From positions 1 through 8,390 of the forward strand of contig CAAFQL010000300.1 in NCBI GenBank assembly GCA_900765125.1: a stretch of 8,390 nt of DNA, written 5' to 3'. The notes under the pieces were generated by a model that searched no databases, was not told where the DNA came from, and was given only the letters and a program-made list of their open reading frames with translations. The position numbers and the translations under genes are program-made. This stretch comes from Oscillospiraceae bacterium. GTDB lineage: Bacteria > Bacillota > Clostridia > Oscillospirales > Ruminococcaceae. Below, in pieces: positions 1 to 6,186 of the stretch (the stretch's first letter is position 1; every line of letters begins with the position of its first letter).

Positions 1-818
1 CCTGCTGCAAGGGCTGCTGCTGCTACAGCTGAAACAACAATGGCAATTACACCTTCGTCAGCAGTTTTTGATACAGTATTTGTAGTGGTATTGTTATTAT
101 TACTATTATAGCCGTTATTGCTGTAACCGCTGTAGGTAATAGTTCTTGTGGTAGTTGTAGTAGTTGTTGTTTCCGGAGCAGCAAGACCCTCTACTGTAAA
201 TGTTACAAAGAGAGTTTGATCTGCAACTGCCTTGAATTCACTGGAAACACTTAAGTCCTCAATATCAGGATCGTTATTTATGATATTCAGCAGATATGTC
301 TTGGAAGTCTGATCTGTACTGAAGGCATCATTATTAGTGCTGTCAAAGCTGAAAGGAGATGCAGTGTTTTCATCTGCACCGACCTTAATACCTGTTGCCT
401 TGAACTTGAAGTCTGCCGCTGCATCTGTAGTCACATCACTTTCCAGAACTATGGAATTAATAACTGCATTAGCATCTTCAGCTGTAAACTTATACTTTAC
501 AGTATATGTACCGTTTGTGGAAAACTCTACTGCATTTTCTGCCTGAGTCTTACCGCCTTTGTTAAAAGAAAGCCACGCAGTATATTTTACCGGTGCAGTG
601 GTAGAAGTAGTAGTGTCAGATGTCTCTGATGTATCAGTAGTATTTGTGGTGGTTTCAGTTGTGGTTGTATCTGTTAAGTTCTCATCACTGGAAACTGTAG
701 TTGTTGCATTTGTAGTTGTAGTGGTTTCGTCAGCGTAAACAGCAGCAGAAGTTGCTGCAAATGCGCTTACGGAAACAGCAGCAGAAGCAGCTGCTATAAG
801 CTTTTTAAAAATATTCAT
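1..818 (-). CDS. Secreted membrane-anchored surface protein, Thr-rich linkers (C-terminus cut by window edge)
   Basis: I do not recognise a named family. The frame opens with ATG at 818-816, 11 nt after an AAAAGGAG ribosome binding site (837-830), and runs off the left edge after 272 codons. Residues 1-29 are a signal peptide (MNIFKK, a hydrophobic Ala/Val-rich core, likely cleavage at VYA|DE). Residues 32-76 are a Thr/Ser/Asp/Glu linker. Residues 77-213 look like a beta-sandwich-type domain of alternating strands (KYTAW, YTVKYKF, SIVLESDV, LFVTFTVEGL). Eight Thr in a row (217-224) and an Asn/Tyr/Ser-rich stretch follow, then NTVSKTADEG and a hydrophobic anchor from residue 256. The next gene upstream (857-1588) encodes a paralogue with matching signal peptide, domain and C-terminus, so only about 10-15 residues (end of helix plus basic tail) are probably missing. 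The two are 38 nt apart and probably co-transcribed. A sugar-binding or adhesive role is possible but is inference only. Confidence 0.85.
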   Translation of the reverse strand, partial: MNIFKKLIAAASAAVSVSAFAATSAAVYADETTTTTNATTTVSSDENLTDTTTTETTTNTTDTSETSDTTTSTTAPVKYTAWLSFNKGGKTQAENAVEFSTNGTYTVKYKFTAEDANAVINSIVLESDVTTDAAADFKFKATGIKVGADENTASPFSFDSTNNDAFSTDQTSKTYLLNIINNDPDIEDLSVSSEFKAVADQTLFVTFTVEGLAAPETTTTTTTTRTITYSGYSNNGYNSNNNNTTTNTVSKTADEGVIAIVVSAVAAAALAA

Positions 819-856
819 TGTAATATAATCTCCTTTTGTTTTTATAAAATTAAAAA

Positions 857-1588
857 TTACTTTCTTTTTCTTCTTGCTGTTAAAGAAGCTGCTGCAAGAG
901 CTGCTGCTGCCGTACTTGCGACAACAATAGCAATTACACCAGGATCAGCGGTCTGAGAAACGGTATTGGTAACAGCTCCGGTAACTGCTGTTTCAACTGT
1001 TGTTGCAGGAACAACCTCAGCAGTAGTTATTGCAGTAGTTGTTGTAACCGGTGCATCAGCAACGCCGGAAATAGTAAAGTCGATCGCCAATTTGTCATAT
1101 ATAGTAGCAGTTTCAGGAAAGTTTGTCTCAATAGCCTTTGCTGCATCAGGACCGAAATTATAGAGAATGTTCAGACGATGGCAGCCGTTTGCATTTTTTG
1201 TCTGTACGGCTTTTGAAGCGTCAAATGGAACCTCTACAGAATATCCGTCAGATTTTTGAATATAGATCTTATTTACTGTGATCTTTGCATCCGGAATGGA
1301 AGCGGCATCCATATTGGTATCCAGAACCAATGTAGTTATAGAACTTGCACCTGTCTGGAAATCGTAGAAAACGCTGTAATCGCCGTCATACGAAATAGAT
1401 TCAGCATTATCGTTCCTCTGGTCCCAAAGTTCTTTGTCTGCATTTATACCCATCATTACGGTATAAGGTGCAGCATATACAGGAGAGAGGGACTTTTCTG
1501 CGGCAGAAACTGCAATAGAAGACGCAGAAAATACGCCTATTGATACAGCAGCCGTAAAAGCTATGCAAATCCTTTTAATAATATTCAT
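857..1588 (-). CDS. Secreted membrane-anchored surface protein, paralogue of the gene at 1-818
   Basis: This is a 243-residue protein of no family I can name. The ATG at 1588-1586 follows AAGGAG (1602-1597) by 8 nt. A signal peptide spans residues 1-29 or 1-30 (MNIIKR, then a hydrophobic core ending AVSA|AEK). A beta-rich domain covers about 41-181 and includes YSVFYDF, TTLVLDTNM, KITVNKIYI and DKLAIDFTISGV. A Thr/Val/Ala linker (182-210) leads to SQTADPG, a hydrophobic helix (about 217-235) and the basic tail ARRKRK. The chain should be exported and held in the cytoplasmic membrane or cell envelope with the domain outside. TADPG resembles the TGDxG seen in many gut Clostridia surface proteins, but there is no LPxTG. 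The domain lines up along its length with that of the downstream gene at 1-818, whose long N-terminal Thr linker is missing here, so the pair looks like a tandem duplication that has diverged. It has its own promoter just behind mfd. Confidence 0.9.
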   Translation of the reverse strand: MNIIKRICIAFTAAVSIGVFSASSIAVSAAEKSLSPVYAAPYTVMMGINADKELWDQRNDNAESISYDGDYSVFYDFQTGASSITTLVLDTNMDAASIPDAKITVNKIYIQKSDGYSVEVPFDASKAVQTKNANGCHRLNILYNFGPDAAKAIETNFPETATIYDKLAIDFTISGVADAPVTTTTAITTAEVVPATTVETAVTGAVTNTVSQTADPGVIAIVVASTAAAALAAASLTARRKRK

Positions 1589-1625
1589 TTTGCATACTCC
1601 TTTTTATATGTATTTATATAGCTAT

Positions 1626-1654
1626 ATTATATCACAAGAGATCCATTATGTCCA
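1626..1654 (-). promoter_or_regulatory. Promoter of the surface-protein gene pair (extended -10)
   Basis: On the minus strand TGGACA (1654-1649, five of six matches to TTGACA) is followed by a 17-nt spacer and a perfect TATAAT (1631-1626) preceded by TGA, giving an extended -10. Transcription should start near 1619, about 30 nt before the ATG at 1588. The promoter lies within 20-48 bp of the mfd stop codon, with no obvious terminator hairpin between, so some read-through from mfd is possible. Confidence 0.8.
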
Positions 1655-1673
1655 GTATTATTTTTAAATTTCA

Positions 1674-4600
1674 TCATTCCATCACTTCAATTACTTTTTC
1701 TATAAGTGAAAGTGGTGTCATATTCTTTGAAATTGAAACGCCTATGTATGGTTTTTTCAAACTGTTGAATATAATTTTTCCACGAAATTCAGAAGCAAGA
1801 GCCGTTACCTGTTCCTGTGATGGATTTGCGATAAAGAAATAGATCTTTTCATTTCTTTGGTTTATTTCTGTAATACCAAGTTTTGCCGCACGGTTTCTTA
1901 GAAGAGATACGGAAATAAGTCCCATTATTTCTGACGGCGGCTCTCCATAGCGATCTATGATCTCATCAAGGAGGTCGAGCTTATCATCTTCCGTTTCAAC
2001 AGCAGCTATTTTACGGTACATAGAAAGACGCTGACTCAGACTTTCTATATAATTTTCTGGAATATGTGCGTTTATCTGAACGTCAACGATACATTCTGCT
2101 GCTTTTTCCGGCTTTTCTCCACGTTCCTCAGCTACAGCTTCGCCAAGGAGTTTCAGATACATATCATAGCCTACTGCTTCCATATGACCGTGCTGCCTGC
2201 CGCCTAAAATGCTGCCTGCACCTCTTATTTCAAGGTCACGGAGTGCTATCTGGAATCCGCTGCCGAACTGGGTGAATTCTTTCATAGCGGCAAGACGTTT
2301 TGCAGATATTTCCGAAATAGATTTGTCTCTTTTGAATGTAAAATACGCATATGCTCTGCGGCTGCTGCGTCCTACTCGTCCTCTTAGCTGATACAGCTGA
2401 GAAAGTCCGAAATAGTCGGCATTTTCCAGAATAAGTGTGTTTACATTTGAAACGTCAACACCTGTTTCTATAATAGTGGTGCATACAAGAATATCTATTT
2501 CCTGTTCCACAAGCTGACGCCATATCTCCGACATTTCGTTTTCGCTCATTCTCCCGTGTGCAACGCCTATCCGGGCTTCCGGCAAAGCCTGCCTTATTTT
2601 TGAAGCAGTGTATTCGATCGTATCAACACGATTATGAATATAGTAAACCTGTCCCCCGCGTCTCAGTTCACGTTCTATAGCACCTATTATCATGCCAAAA
2701 TTGTATTCTAAAACGTAGGTCTGTACAGGATGTCTGTCCTGTGGTGCTTCTGCAATAACGGACATATCACGTATGCCGCTCATTGCCATATTGAGAGTTC
2801 GTGGAATAGGAGTTGCTGAGAGCGTGAGAATGTCCACACCTGAGAACATCTCTTTGAATTTTTCTTTATGTGCAACGCCGAAACGCTGCTCTTCGTCTAT
2901 TATGGCAAGACCCAGACTTTTGAATTTTACGTCCTTCTGTACAATTCTGTGAGTGCCGATTATAATATCAGCTGTTCCCTTTTCCATGCGTTTTATGGTT
3001 TCTTTCTGCTGCTTTGGAGTGCGGAATCTTGACAGTAATTCTATATTTACAGGGAATGCCTCAAATCTTCTGAGAGCAGTTTGGTAGTGTTGCATGGCGA
3101 GGACGGTAGTCGGTACTAATATAGCACACTGTTTTCCGCTGAGTACGCATTTCATGGCAGCACGAAGTGCGACCTCAGTTTTGCCGAAGCCTACATCTCC
3201 GCAGAGAAGTCTGTCCATAGGGCGACTTTTTTCCATATCTGCCTTTATCTCTTCGATTGCGCTGAGCTGATCTTCAGTTTCAATATATGGAAATCGCTGT
3301 TCAAAGTCACGCTGTACATCATCGTCAGCTTCAAAGGCAATGCCCTCTGCCTGTTCACGTTGAGCGTAAAGTGCGGTAAGTTCTTTTGCCATGTCTTTTA
3401 CTGCACGCTTTACATTGTTTCGTGTTTTTTGCCATTCTGAAGAGGAGAGCTTGTGCAGTTTTACTCCGTTATCATCACGGGAACCGATGTATTTTGAAAC
3501 AAGATCCATCTGAGTAACAGGCACGTAAAGATTTTCATTTCCTGCATACTGGATCATTATATAGTCTTTGGTTATATCTTCAAGACAGAGTTTTTTTATG
3601 CCTGCGAAACGTCCGATACCGTGGAGGGCGTGAACTACAAGATCGCCTTTTGAAAGATCTGCAAGAGAACGCAGTTCTTTTCCCGGTGCAGCTTTTGGTT
3701 TTCGGCTTTTTGAACGAAGTGCCTTTGCCTGAGTTATGAGAGCTGTTTTTATCTCAGGATAGGAAAATCCGCTGGAAAAGCTGCCTGTCATAAGGTAAAC
3801 ATGACCTTTTTTCCATACAGAATCATCATTTGTAATACTGCATGAAAATCCGTTTTTTTCAAGATCGCTTTTTATTATTGGCAGAGTTTTTTCGCTTCCG
3901 GCTGCAAGCATGACGCAGTAGCTCATTTCGCACATTTCCTGTAAGTCCTCTGTAAGTTGACGCATCTCACCGCCCCAAGGTGCAGATTGAAAAGCGTCCA
4001 TCGAGATTAGCTTTTTGAAGTTTACGTGTTCGCCGCTCTGTAAAAAGTTGCTGGCGTAGATGCAAAAGCCACATTTTTCGGCTTCATTTTGAATAACAGG
4101 CAGTTCTGCCATATGACCTGTAAGCTTGCTGCAAATAGTTTCTTCTTCAAGCATTATCTTTATATCTTCCTGATAACGATTAGAGATATTATTTGCTGTA
4201 CCGACAGAGCCGGAAAACTCGCTGAAAATAATACATCCGAAGTCATATTCAAATATAAGCGGCAGCTTTTCATATATGATGGGAATGTACTTATCTATGT
4301 TGCTGAGACTGAGACCGTCACGAAGTGCATCAGAATCATTTTTAAGGTGTTCTCTTACAGCAACTGCGTGTTTTCCACGAAGAGAATCGGCAAGGACGTT
4401 TATTTTTTCAGAAAGACTGAGATAGTCGCATATGACTTCTTTTGCAGGAGGAATGATCACCTCTGCGAGTGAGGTAATACGTCTCTGACTTTCTGTGCTG
4501 AACTCTGAAACAGTGTCTATTTCGTCACCCCAGAGTTCTATTCTTATGGGATTTACAGCCTGTGGAGGAAAAACATCCACAATTGCACCACGTACGGCAA

Positions 4601-5129
4601 ACTGTCCCTGCCCCTCTACTGTATCGGCACGAACATAACCCATATTTAGGAGTTTTCTTGTAAATTCCGTAAGCTCTATTGTTTTGCCCACAGATAGCGA
4701 AAGACTGATATTTTCAAGCTGAACTTTTGGTATAACAGGCTGCATTACCGCTTCTATAGATGCAGATACAACTTTACACGAACCGTTTATAACATCAGAA
4801 AGAGCAGCAAGTCTGCCGCATACAAATTCGCCTGAAATACCCTCCACCGGAGCTAAAACAAGTTCTCTTGCTGGGAAAAGTGCTGCCGCTTGCGATGTTT
4901 CCGATGGGTACATAGTGTTTATATCGCTGCAAATACGTCTTGCCTCATTTTCGTCTGGGGATATTATGAGTACTGGCTTTCCGGTTTTTTGGGCAAGTAC
5001 CAGTGCAAGCTGTGCTTTGTGAACAATAGAAAGACCTGTAAGAGATACAGGCGACATATTGTTTTGAATACAGCTGTCAAGTGTTTTGTAAGCGGAAAGC
5101 ATTTGGAATGTATTTTCAAAAAAGCTCAT
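1674..5129 (-). CDS. mfd: Transcription-repair coupling factor Mfd
   Basis: Mfd is an ATP-driven DNA translocase that pushes or removes RNA polymerase stalled at DNA lesions and recruits UvrA for nucleotide excision repair. At 1151 residues the protein has normal family length. Residues 1 to about 340 are the UvrB-like N-terminal part, including the conserved GQGQFAVRGAIVDVFPP (173-189). The RNA-polymerase-interacting domain begins near 493 (KGDLVVHALHGIGRFAG). The helicase motor shows Walker A GDVGFGKTE (644-652), DEEQ (745-748), SATPIPRTL (771-779), TTIIETGVDVSN (884-895) and QLRGRVGRS (914-922). The C-terminal TRCF domain covers about 1010-1120. ATG at 5129 follows AAAGGAG (5142-5136) by 6 nt; the stop is TGA at 1676-1674. 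It lies downstream of pth as in other Firmicutes, but across a 364-bp repeat-rich gap. I see no convincing promoter immediately before the start; the nearest good candidate is at 5358-5366. All motor motifs are intact. Confidence 0.98.
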   Translation of the reverse strand: MSFFENTFQMLSAYKTLDSCIQNNMSPVSLTGLSIVHKAQLALVLAQKTGKPVLIISPDENEARRICSDINTMYPSETSQAAALFPARELVLAPVEGISGEFVCGRLAALSDVINGSCKVVSASIEAVMQPVIPKVQLENISLSLSVGKTIELTEFTRKLLNMGYVRADTVEGQGQFAVRGAIVDVFPPQAVNPIRIELWGDEIDTVSEFSTESQRRITSLAEVIIPPAKEVICDYLSLSEKINVLADSLRGKHAVAVREHLKNDSDALRDGLSLSNIDKYIPIIYEKLPLIFEYDFGCIIFSEFSGSVGTANNISNRYQEDIKIMLEEETICSKLTGHMAELPVIQNEAEKCGFCIYASNFLQSGEHVNFKKLISMDAFQSAPWGGEMRQLTEDLQEMCEMSYCVMLAAGSEKTLPIIKSDLEKNGFSCSITNDDSVWKKGHVYLMTGSFSSGFSYPEIKTALITQAKALRSKSRKPKAAPGKELRSLADLSKGDLVVHALHGIGRFAGIKKLCLEDITKDYIMIQYAGNENLYVPVTQMDLVSKYIGSRDDNGVKLHKLSSSEWQKTRNNVKRAVKDMAKELTALYAQREQAEGIAFEADDDVQRDFEQRFPYIETEDQLSAIEEIKADMEKSRPMDRLLCGDVGFGKTEVALRAAMKCVLSGKQCAILVPTTVLAMQHYQTALRRFEAFPVNIELLSRFRTPKQQKETIKRMEKGTADIIIGTHRIVQKDVKFKSLGLAIIDEEQRFGVAHKEKFKEMFSGVDILTLSATPIPRTLNMAMSGIRDMSVIAEAPQDRHPVQTYVLEYNFGMIIGAIERELRRGGQVYYIHNRVDTIEYTASKIRQALPEARIGVAHGRMSENEMSEIWRQLVEQEIDILVCTTIIETGVDVSNVNTLILENADYFGLSQLYQLRGRVGRSSRRAYAYFTFKRDKSISEISAKRLAAMKEFTQFGSGFQIALRDLEIRGAGSILGGRQHGHMEAVGYDMYLKLLGEAVAEERGEKPEKAAECIVDVQINAHIPENYIESLSQRLSMYRKIAAVETEDDKLDLLDEIIDRYGEPPSEIMGLISVSLLRNRAAKLGITEINQRNEKIYFFIANPSQEQVTALASEFRGKIIFNSLKKPYIGVSISKNMTPLSLIEKVIEVME

Positions 5130-5211
5130 TTTTCGCTCCTTTCTGCGAATATATTTAGATTAAAAAGTTATAAAAATCAATTATCCTAAATAAGGAAAAT
5201 ATAAACCGTCC

Positions 5212-5241
5212 GCAAGATTTGTCGCTTCACTCCGCTCTTGC
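5212..5241 (-). terminator. Small stem-loop after the long hairpin, possible weak terminator
   Basis: On the minus strand GCAAGA (5241-5236) can pair with TCTTGC (5217-5212) around an 18-nt loop rich in GGAG/GAAGCG. The stem is followed by GGACGG and then an A/T stretch containing TTTATATTTT rather than a clean T-run. It could mark the 3' end of the candidate RNA at 5200-5351, but the short stem and delayed, broken T-tract make termination doubtful. Confidence 0.25.
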
Positions 5242-5248
5242 TGTGCCT

Positions 5249-5346
5249 AAAAATTTCGCATTTTTATCTTTGACTGCAACTGACACAAAGCGTTCTGTTT
5301 TTTACTTTGCTTAAATGGCAGTGTTTTTTTAGACTGCGAAATTTTT
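5249..5346. repeat. Long imperfect hairpin with 12-bp perfect inverted arms
   Basis: AAAAATTTCGCA (5249-5260) and TGCGAAATTTTT (5335-5346) are exact reverse complements. Going inward, ACTGC (5273-5277) pairs with GCAGT (5318-5322), and CAAAG (5286-5290) with CTTTG (5305-5309). The unpaired strips on the two sides are equal in length (12 and 12, then 8 and 8), so all three helices share one axis and form a single imperfect hairpin of 98 nt. This could be a MITE-like element or the body of a structured RNA. I see no obvious target-site duplication beside the arms. Confidence 0.75.
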
Positions 5347-5357
5347 GTTGTTTCTCT

Positions 5358-5386
5358 ATTTTATCACACGCATAAATTCTTACTAA
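5358..5386 (-). promoter_or_regulatory. Candidate promoter reading toward mfd (extended -10)
   Basis: On the minus strand TGATAAAAT (5366-5358) is an extended -10 with TAAAAT, five of six matches to consensus. A weak -35, TTAGTA (5386-5381, three of six), lies 17 nt upstream. The nine-base core differs by one base from the extended -10 elements at 1634-1626 and 7790-7798. It could drive mfd, a small RNA, or both. Confidence 0.5.
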
Positions 5387-5396
5387 AGAGCTGTTT

Positions 5397-5414
5397 CGCC
5401 GTCTGCGGACGGCG
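5397..5414. repeat. GC-rich perfect hairpin, 7-bp stem
   Basis: CGCCGTC (5397-5403) and GACGGCG (5408-5414) pair perfectly around the tetraloop TGCG. This GC island in an AT-rich gap reads as a stem on either strand. No T-run follows directly on either side, so it is not a standard terminator. Its right half contains the outer arm shared with 5206-5214. Confidence 0.8.
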
Positions 5415-5417
5415 ACC

Positions 5418-5436
5418 AGCATTTTTGAAAAATGCT
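5418..5436. repeat. Perfect 19-bp palindrome
   Basis: AGCATTTTT (5418-5426) and AAAAATGCT (5428-5436) are exact reverse complements around a single G. It lies 3 bp from the hairpin at 5397-5414 and directly abuts another stem (5437-5457), giving three consecutive hairpins in 61 bp. Such clusters are typical of REP-like intergenic repeats, but copy number elsewhere cannot be judged from this window. Confidence 0.8.
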
Positions 5437-5457
5437 CCCAACGGAAGTGCCCTTGGG
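5437..5457 (-). terminator. Possible pth 3' hairpin followed by a short T-run
   Basis: On the minus strand CCCAA (5457-5453) pairs with TTGGG (5441-5437), and after AGCA a run of five T follows (5432-5428). This is 37 nt past the pth stop and could end the glmU-pth transcript. The stem is only 5 bp with an 11-nt loop, and the T-run is delayed and also belongs to the next palindrome, so support is weak. Confidence 0.3.
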
Positions 5458-5493
5458 GTACCGGCTCGAAAAAACTTTTATTGATTTACTTAC

Positions 5494-6126
5494 TTATTTG
5501 CTGCTGAACTTATTCATAGCTTCGTCTATTTTTCCCTGAACGATAAGTTCTGCCGCTTTTGCTGCGTTTTGCAGAGCAGGTTCAAGTGCATTTGTATCAT
5601 CTTCGGTGAACTTGCTCAGTACCCAATCTGCAAGATCATAGTCAGGTCGTGGCTTTGCACCAACTCCAATGCGTACTCTGGGAAATTCATCTGTACCAAG
5701 CAGTGCGATAATGCTCTTCATGCCGTTATGTCCGCCTGCACTTCCCTTTCTTCGGATACGGAGCTTACCGGGTGGCAAAGTTATGTCATCATAAATTATA
5801 ACAACTTTCTCAGGGGGAATTTTGTAGAAATCCGCTGCTGCTGATACAGATTCGCCGCTTAAATTCATAAAAGTACCGGGCTTCAGAAGGAGACAGCGTT
5901 CTCCGCCTACTGTACCATTTCCGCAGTCACCTTTGAATTTTTTTGTCTTTACGTCAATGCTGCACATTTTTGCAAGTTCATCAAGACCCATAAAACCCGC
6001 ATTATGTCTTGTGTTTGCATATGCAAGCCCCGGATTGCCAAGACCTGCTATTATCCATGAAATTTTACCTGATGCGTTATTTGAACGCCCCTCTTCCAGT
6101 GACTTAAAAATATCGAAAATACTCAT
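5494..6126 (-). CDS. pth: Peptidyl-tRNA hydrolase Pth
   Basis: Pth is a cytoplasmic enzyme that cleaves the ester bond between peptide and tRNA on peptidyl-tRNAs that drop off ribosomes, returning tRNA to use. The signature is plain: GLGNPG (28-33), TRHNAGF (39-45) with catalytic His41, KPGTFMNLSG (82-91) with Asn88, YDDITLPPG (112-120) with Asp113, and GSAGGHNGMKSI (128-139) with Asn134. These correspond to the E. coli His20, Asn68, Asp93 and Asn114 sites. At 210 residues it is slightly longer than the usual 185-200 because of an N-terminal extension of about 22 residues (MSIFDIFKSLEE...). No alternative Met lies between that extension and the core, and AGAGG (6137-6133) sits 6 nt before the ATG, so the extension is probably real. 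The gene is 60 nt downstream of glmU and likely shares its transcript. Confidence 0.97.
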   Translation of the reverse strand: MSIFDIFKSLEEGRSNNASGKISWIIAGLGNPGLAYANTRHNAGFMGLDELAKMCSIDVKTKKFKGDCGNGTVGGERCLLLKPGTFMNLSGESVSAAADFYKIPPEKVVIIYDDITLPPGKLRIRRKGSAGGHNGMKSIIALLGTDEFPRVRIGVGAKPRPDYDLADWVLSKFTEDDTNALEPALQNAAKAAELIVQGKIDEAMNKFSSK

Positions 6127-6146
6127 AATTTACCTCTAACCTGCAT

Positions 6147-6178
6147 AATGCGGTACTGAAAAATATCAGCACCGCATT
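6147..6178. other. Strong intercistronic hairpin between glmU and pth
   Basis: AATGCGGTACTGA (6147-6159) and TCAGCACCGCATT (6166-6178) form a 13-bp stem around a 6-nt loop, with a single G-T mismatch/wobble. It begins 9 nt past the glmU stop and ends 9 nt before the pth ribosome binding site. On the minus (coding) strand no T-run follows, so it does not look like a full intrinsic terminator; an mRNA processing, stability or attenuation role is more likely. On the plus strand loose T-rich DNA follows, but no plus-strand gene needs a terminator here. Confidence 0.75.
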
Positions 6179-6186
6179 TGCTTTTA

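Larger units (their letters stand above)
5200..5351 (-). ncRNA. Candidate structured small RNA, or long 5' leader of mfd
   Basis: The extended -10 at 5366-5358 would start a minus-strand transcript near 5351, only about 5 nt before the first arm of the 98-nt hairpin (5346-5249). A second small stem (5241-5212) follows, then an A/T-rich strip. The order promoter, long hairpin, short hairpin is what an independent small RNA would look like. The alternative is that the same transcript continues into mfd as a leader of about 220 nt. No known RNA family was recognised and no terminator is clear, so this is a hypothesis from layout only. Confidence 0.35.
5206..5412. repeat. Outer 9-bp inverted repeat framing the intergenic element
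   Basis: CCGTCCGCA at 5206-5214 is matched by its exact reverse complement TGCGGACGG at 5404-5412. The right copy lies inside the hairpin at 5397-5414, and the left copy precedes a smaller stem (GCAAGA 5212-5217 with TCTTGC 5236-5241). The two copies frame the 12-bp inverted repeat at 5249-5346, so the whole could be one element of about 207 bp. The arms are not equally spaced from the inner repeat (34 and 57 nt). Common origin is inference; the arms themselves are directly visible. Confidence 0.6.
5130..5493. other. Non-coding, repeat-rich pth-mfd intergenic region
   Basis: This 364-bp stretch carries no credible protein gene. It holds the mfd ribosome binding site, an AT-rich strip (5143-5205), a nested set of inverted repeats (5206-5412), a minus-strand promoter candidate (5358-5366) and a cluster of short perfect palindromes beside pth (5397-5457). 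The GC-rich palindromes contrast with the AT-rich surroundings, which suggests an inserted or dispersed element rather than simple spacer. In B. subtilis the small gene fin lies between pth and mfd; nothing resembling it is seen here. Confidence 0.7.

Noticed and set aside
590..735. A tandem run of ACA/ACT-type codons that looks like a short DNA repeat.
   Set aside because: The repetition is explained by the Thr-rich linker of the encoded protein; units are irregular and not a CRISPR or satellite array.
4089..4472. A 127-codon plus-strand frame inside mfd.
   Set aside because: It is a shadow of mfd on the opposite strand, with no ribosome binding site or promoter and unusual composition rich in Cys, Phe and Ile.
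4890..5189. A 99-codon plus-strand frame across the mfd start and its upstream region.
   Set aside because: Antisense to the conserved mfd N-terminus; no start signals and no family resemblance.
5249..5346. Insertion sequence with 12-bp terminal inverted repeats.
   Set aside because: There is no transposase and no clear target duplication; at 98 bp it can only be a MITE-like remnant or an RNA hairpin, so it is listed as a repeat.
6147..6178. Intrinsic terminator of glmU.
   Set aside because: No T-run follows the stem on the coding strand, and pth follows closely with its own ribosome binding site but no evident promoter.
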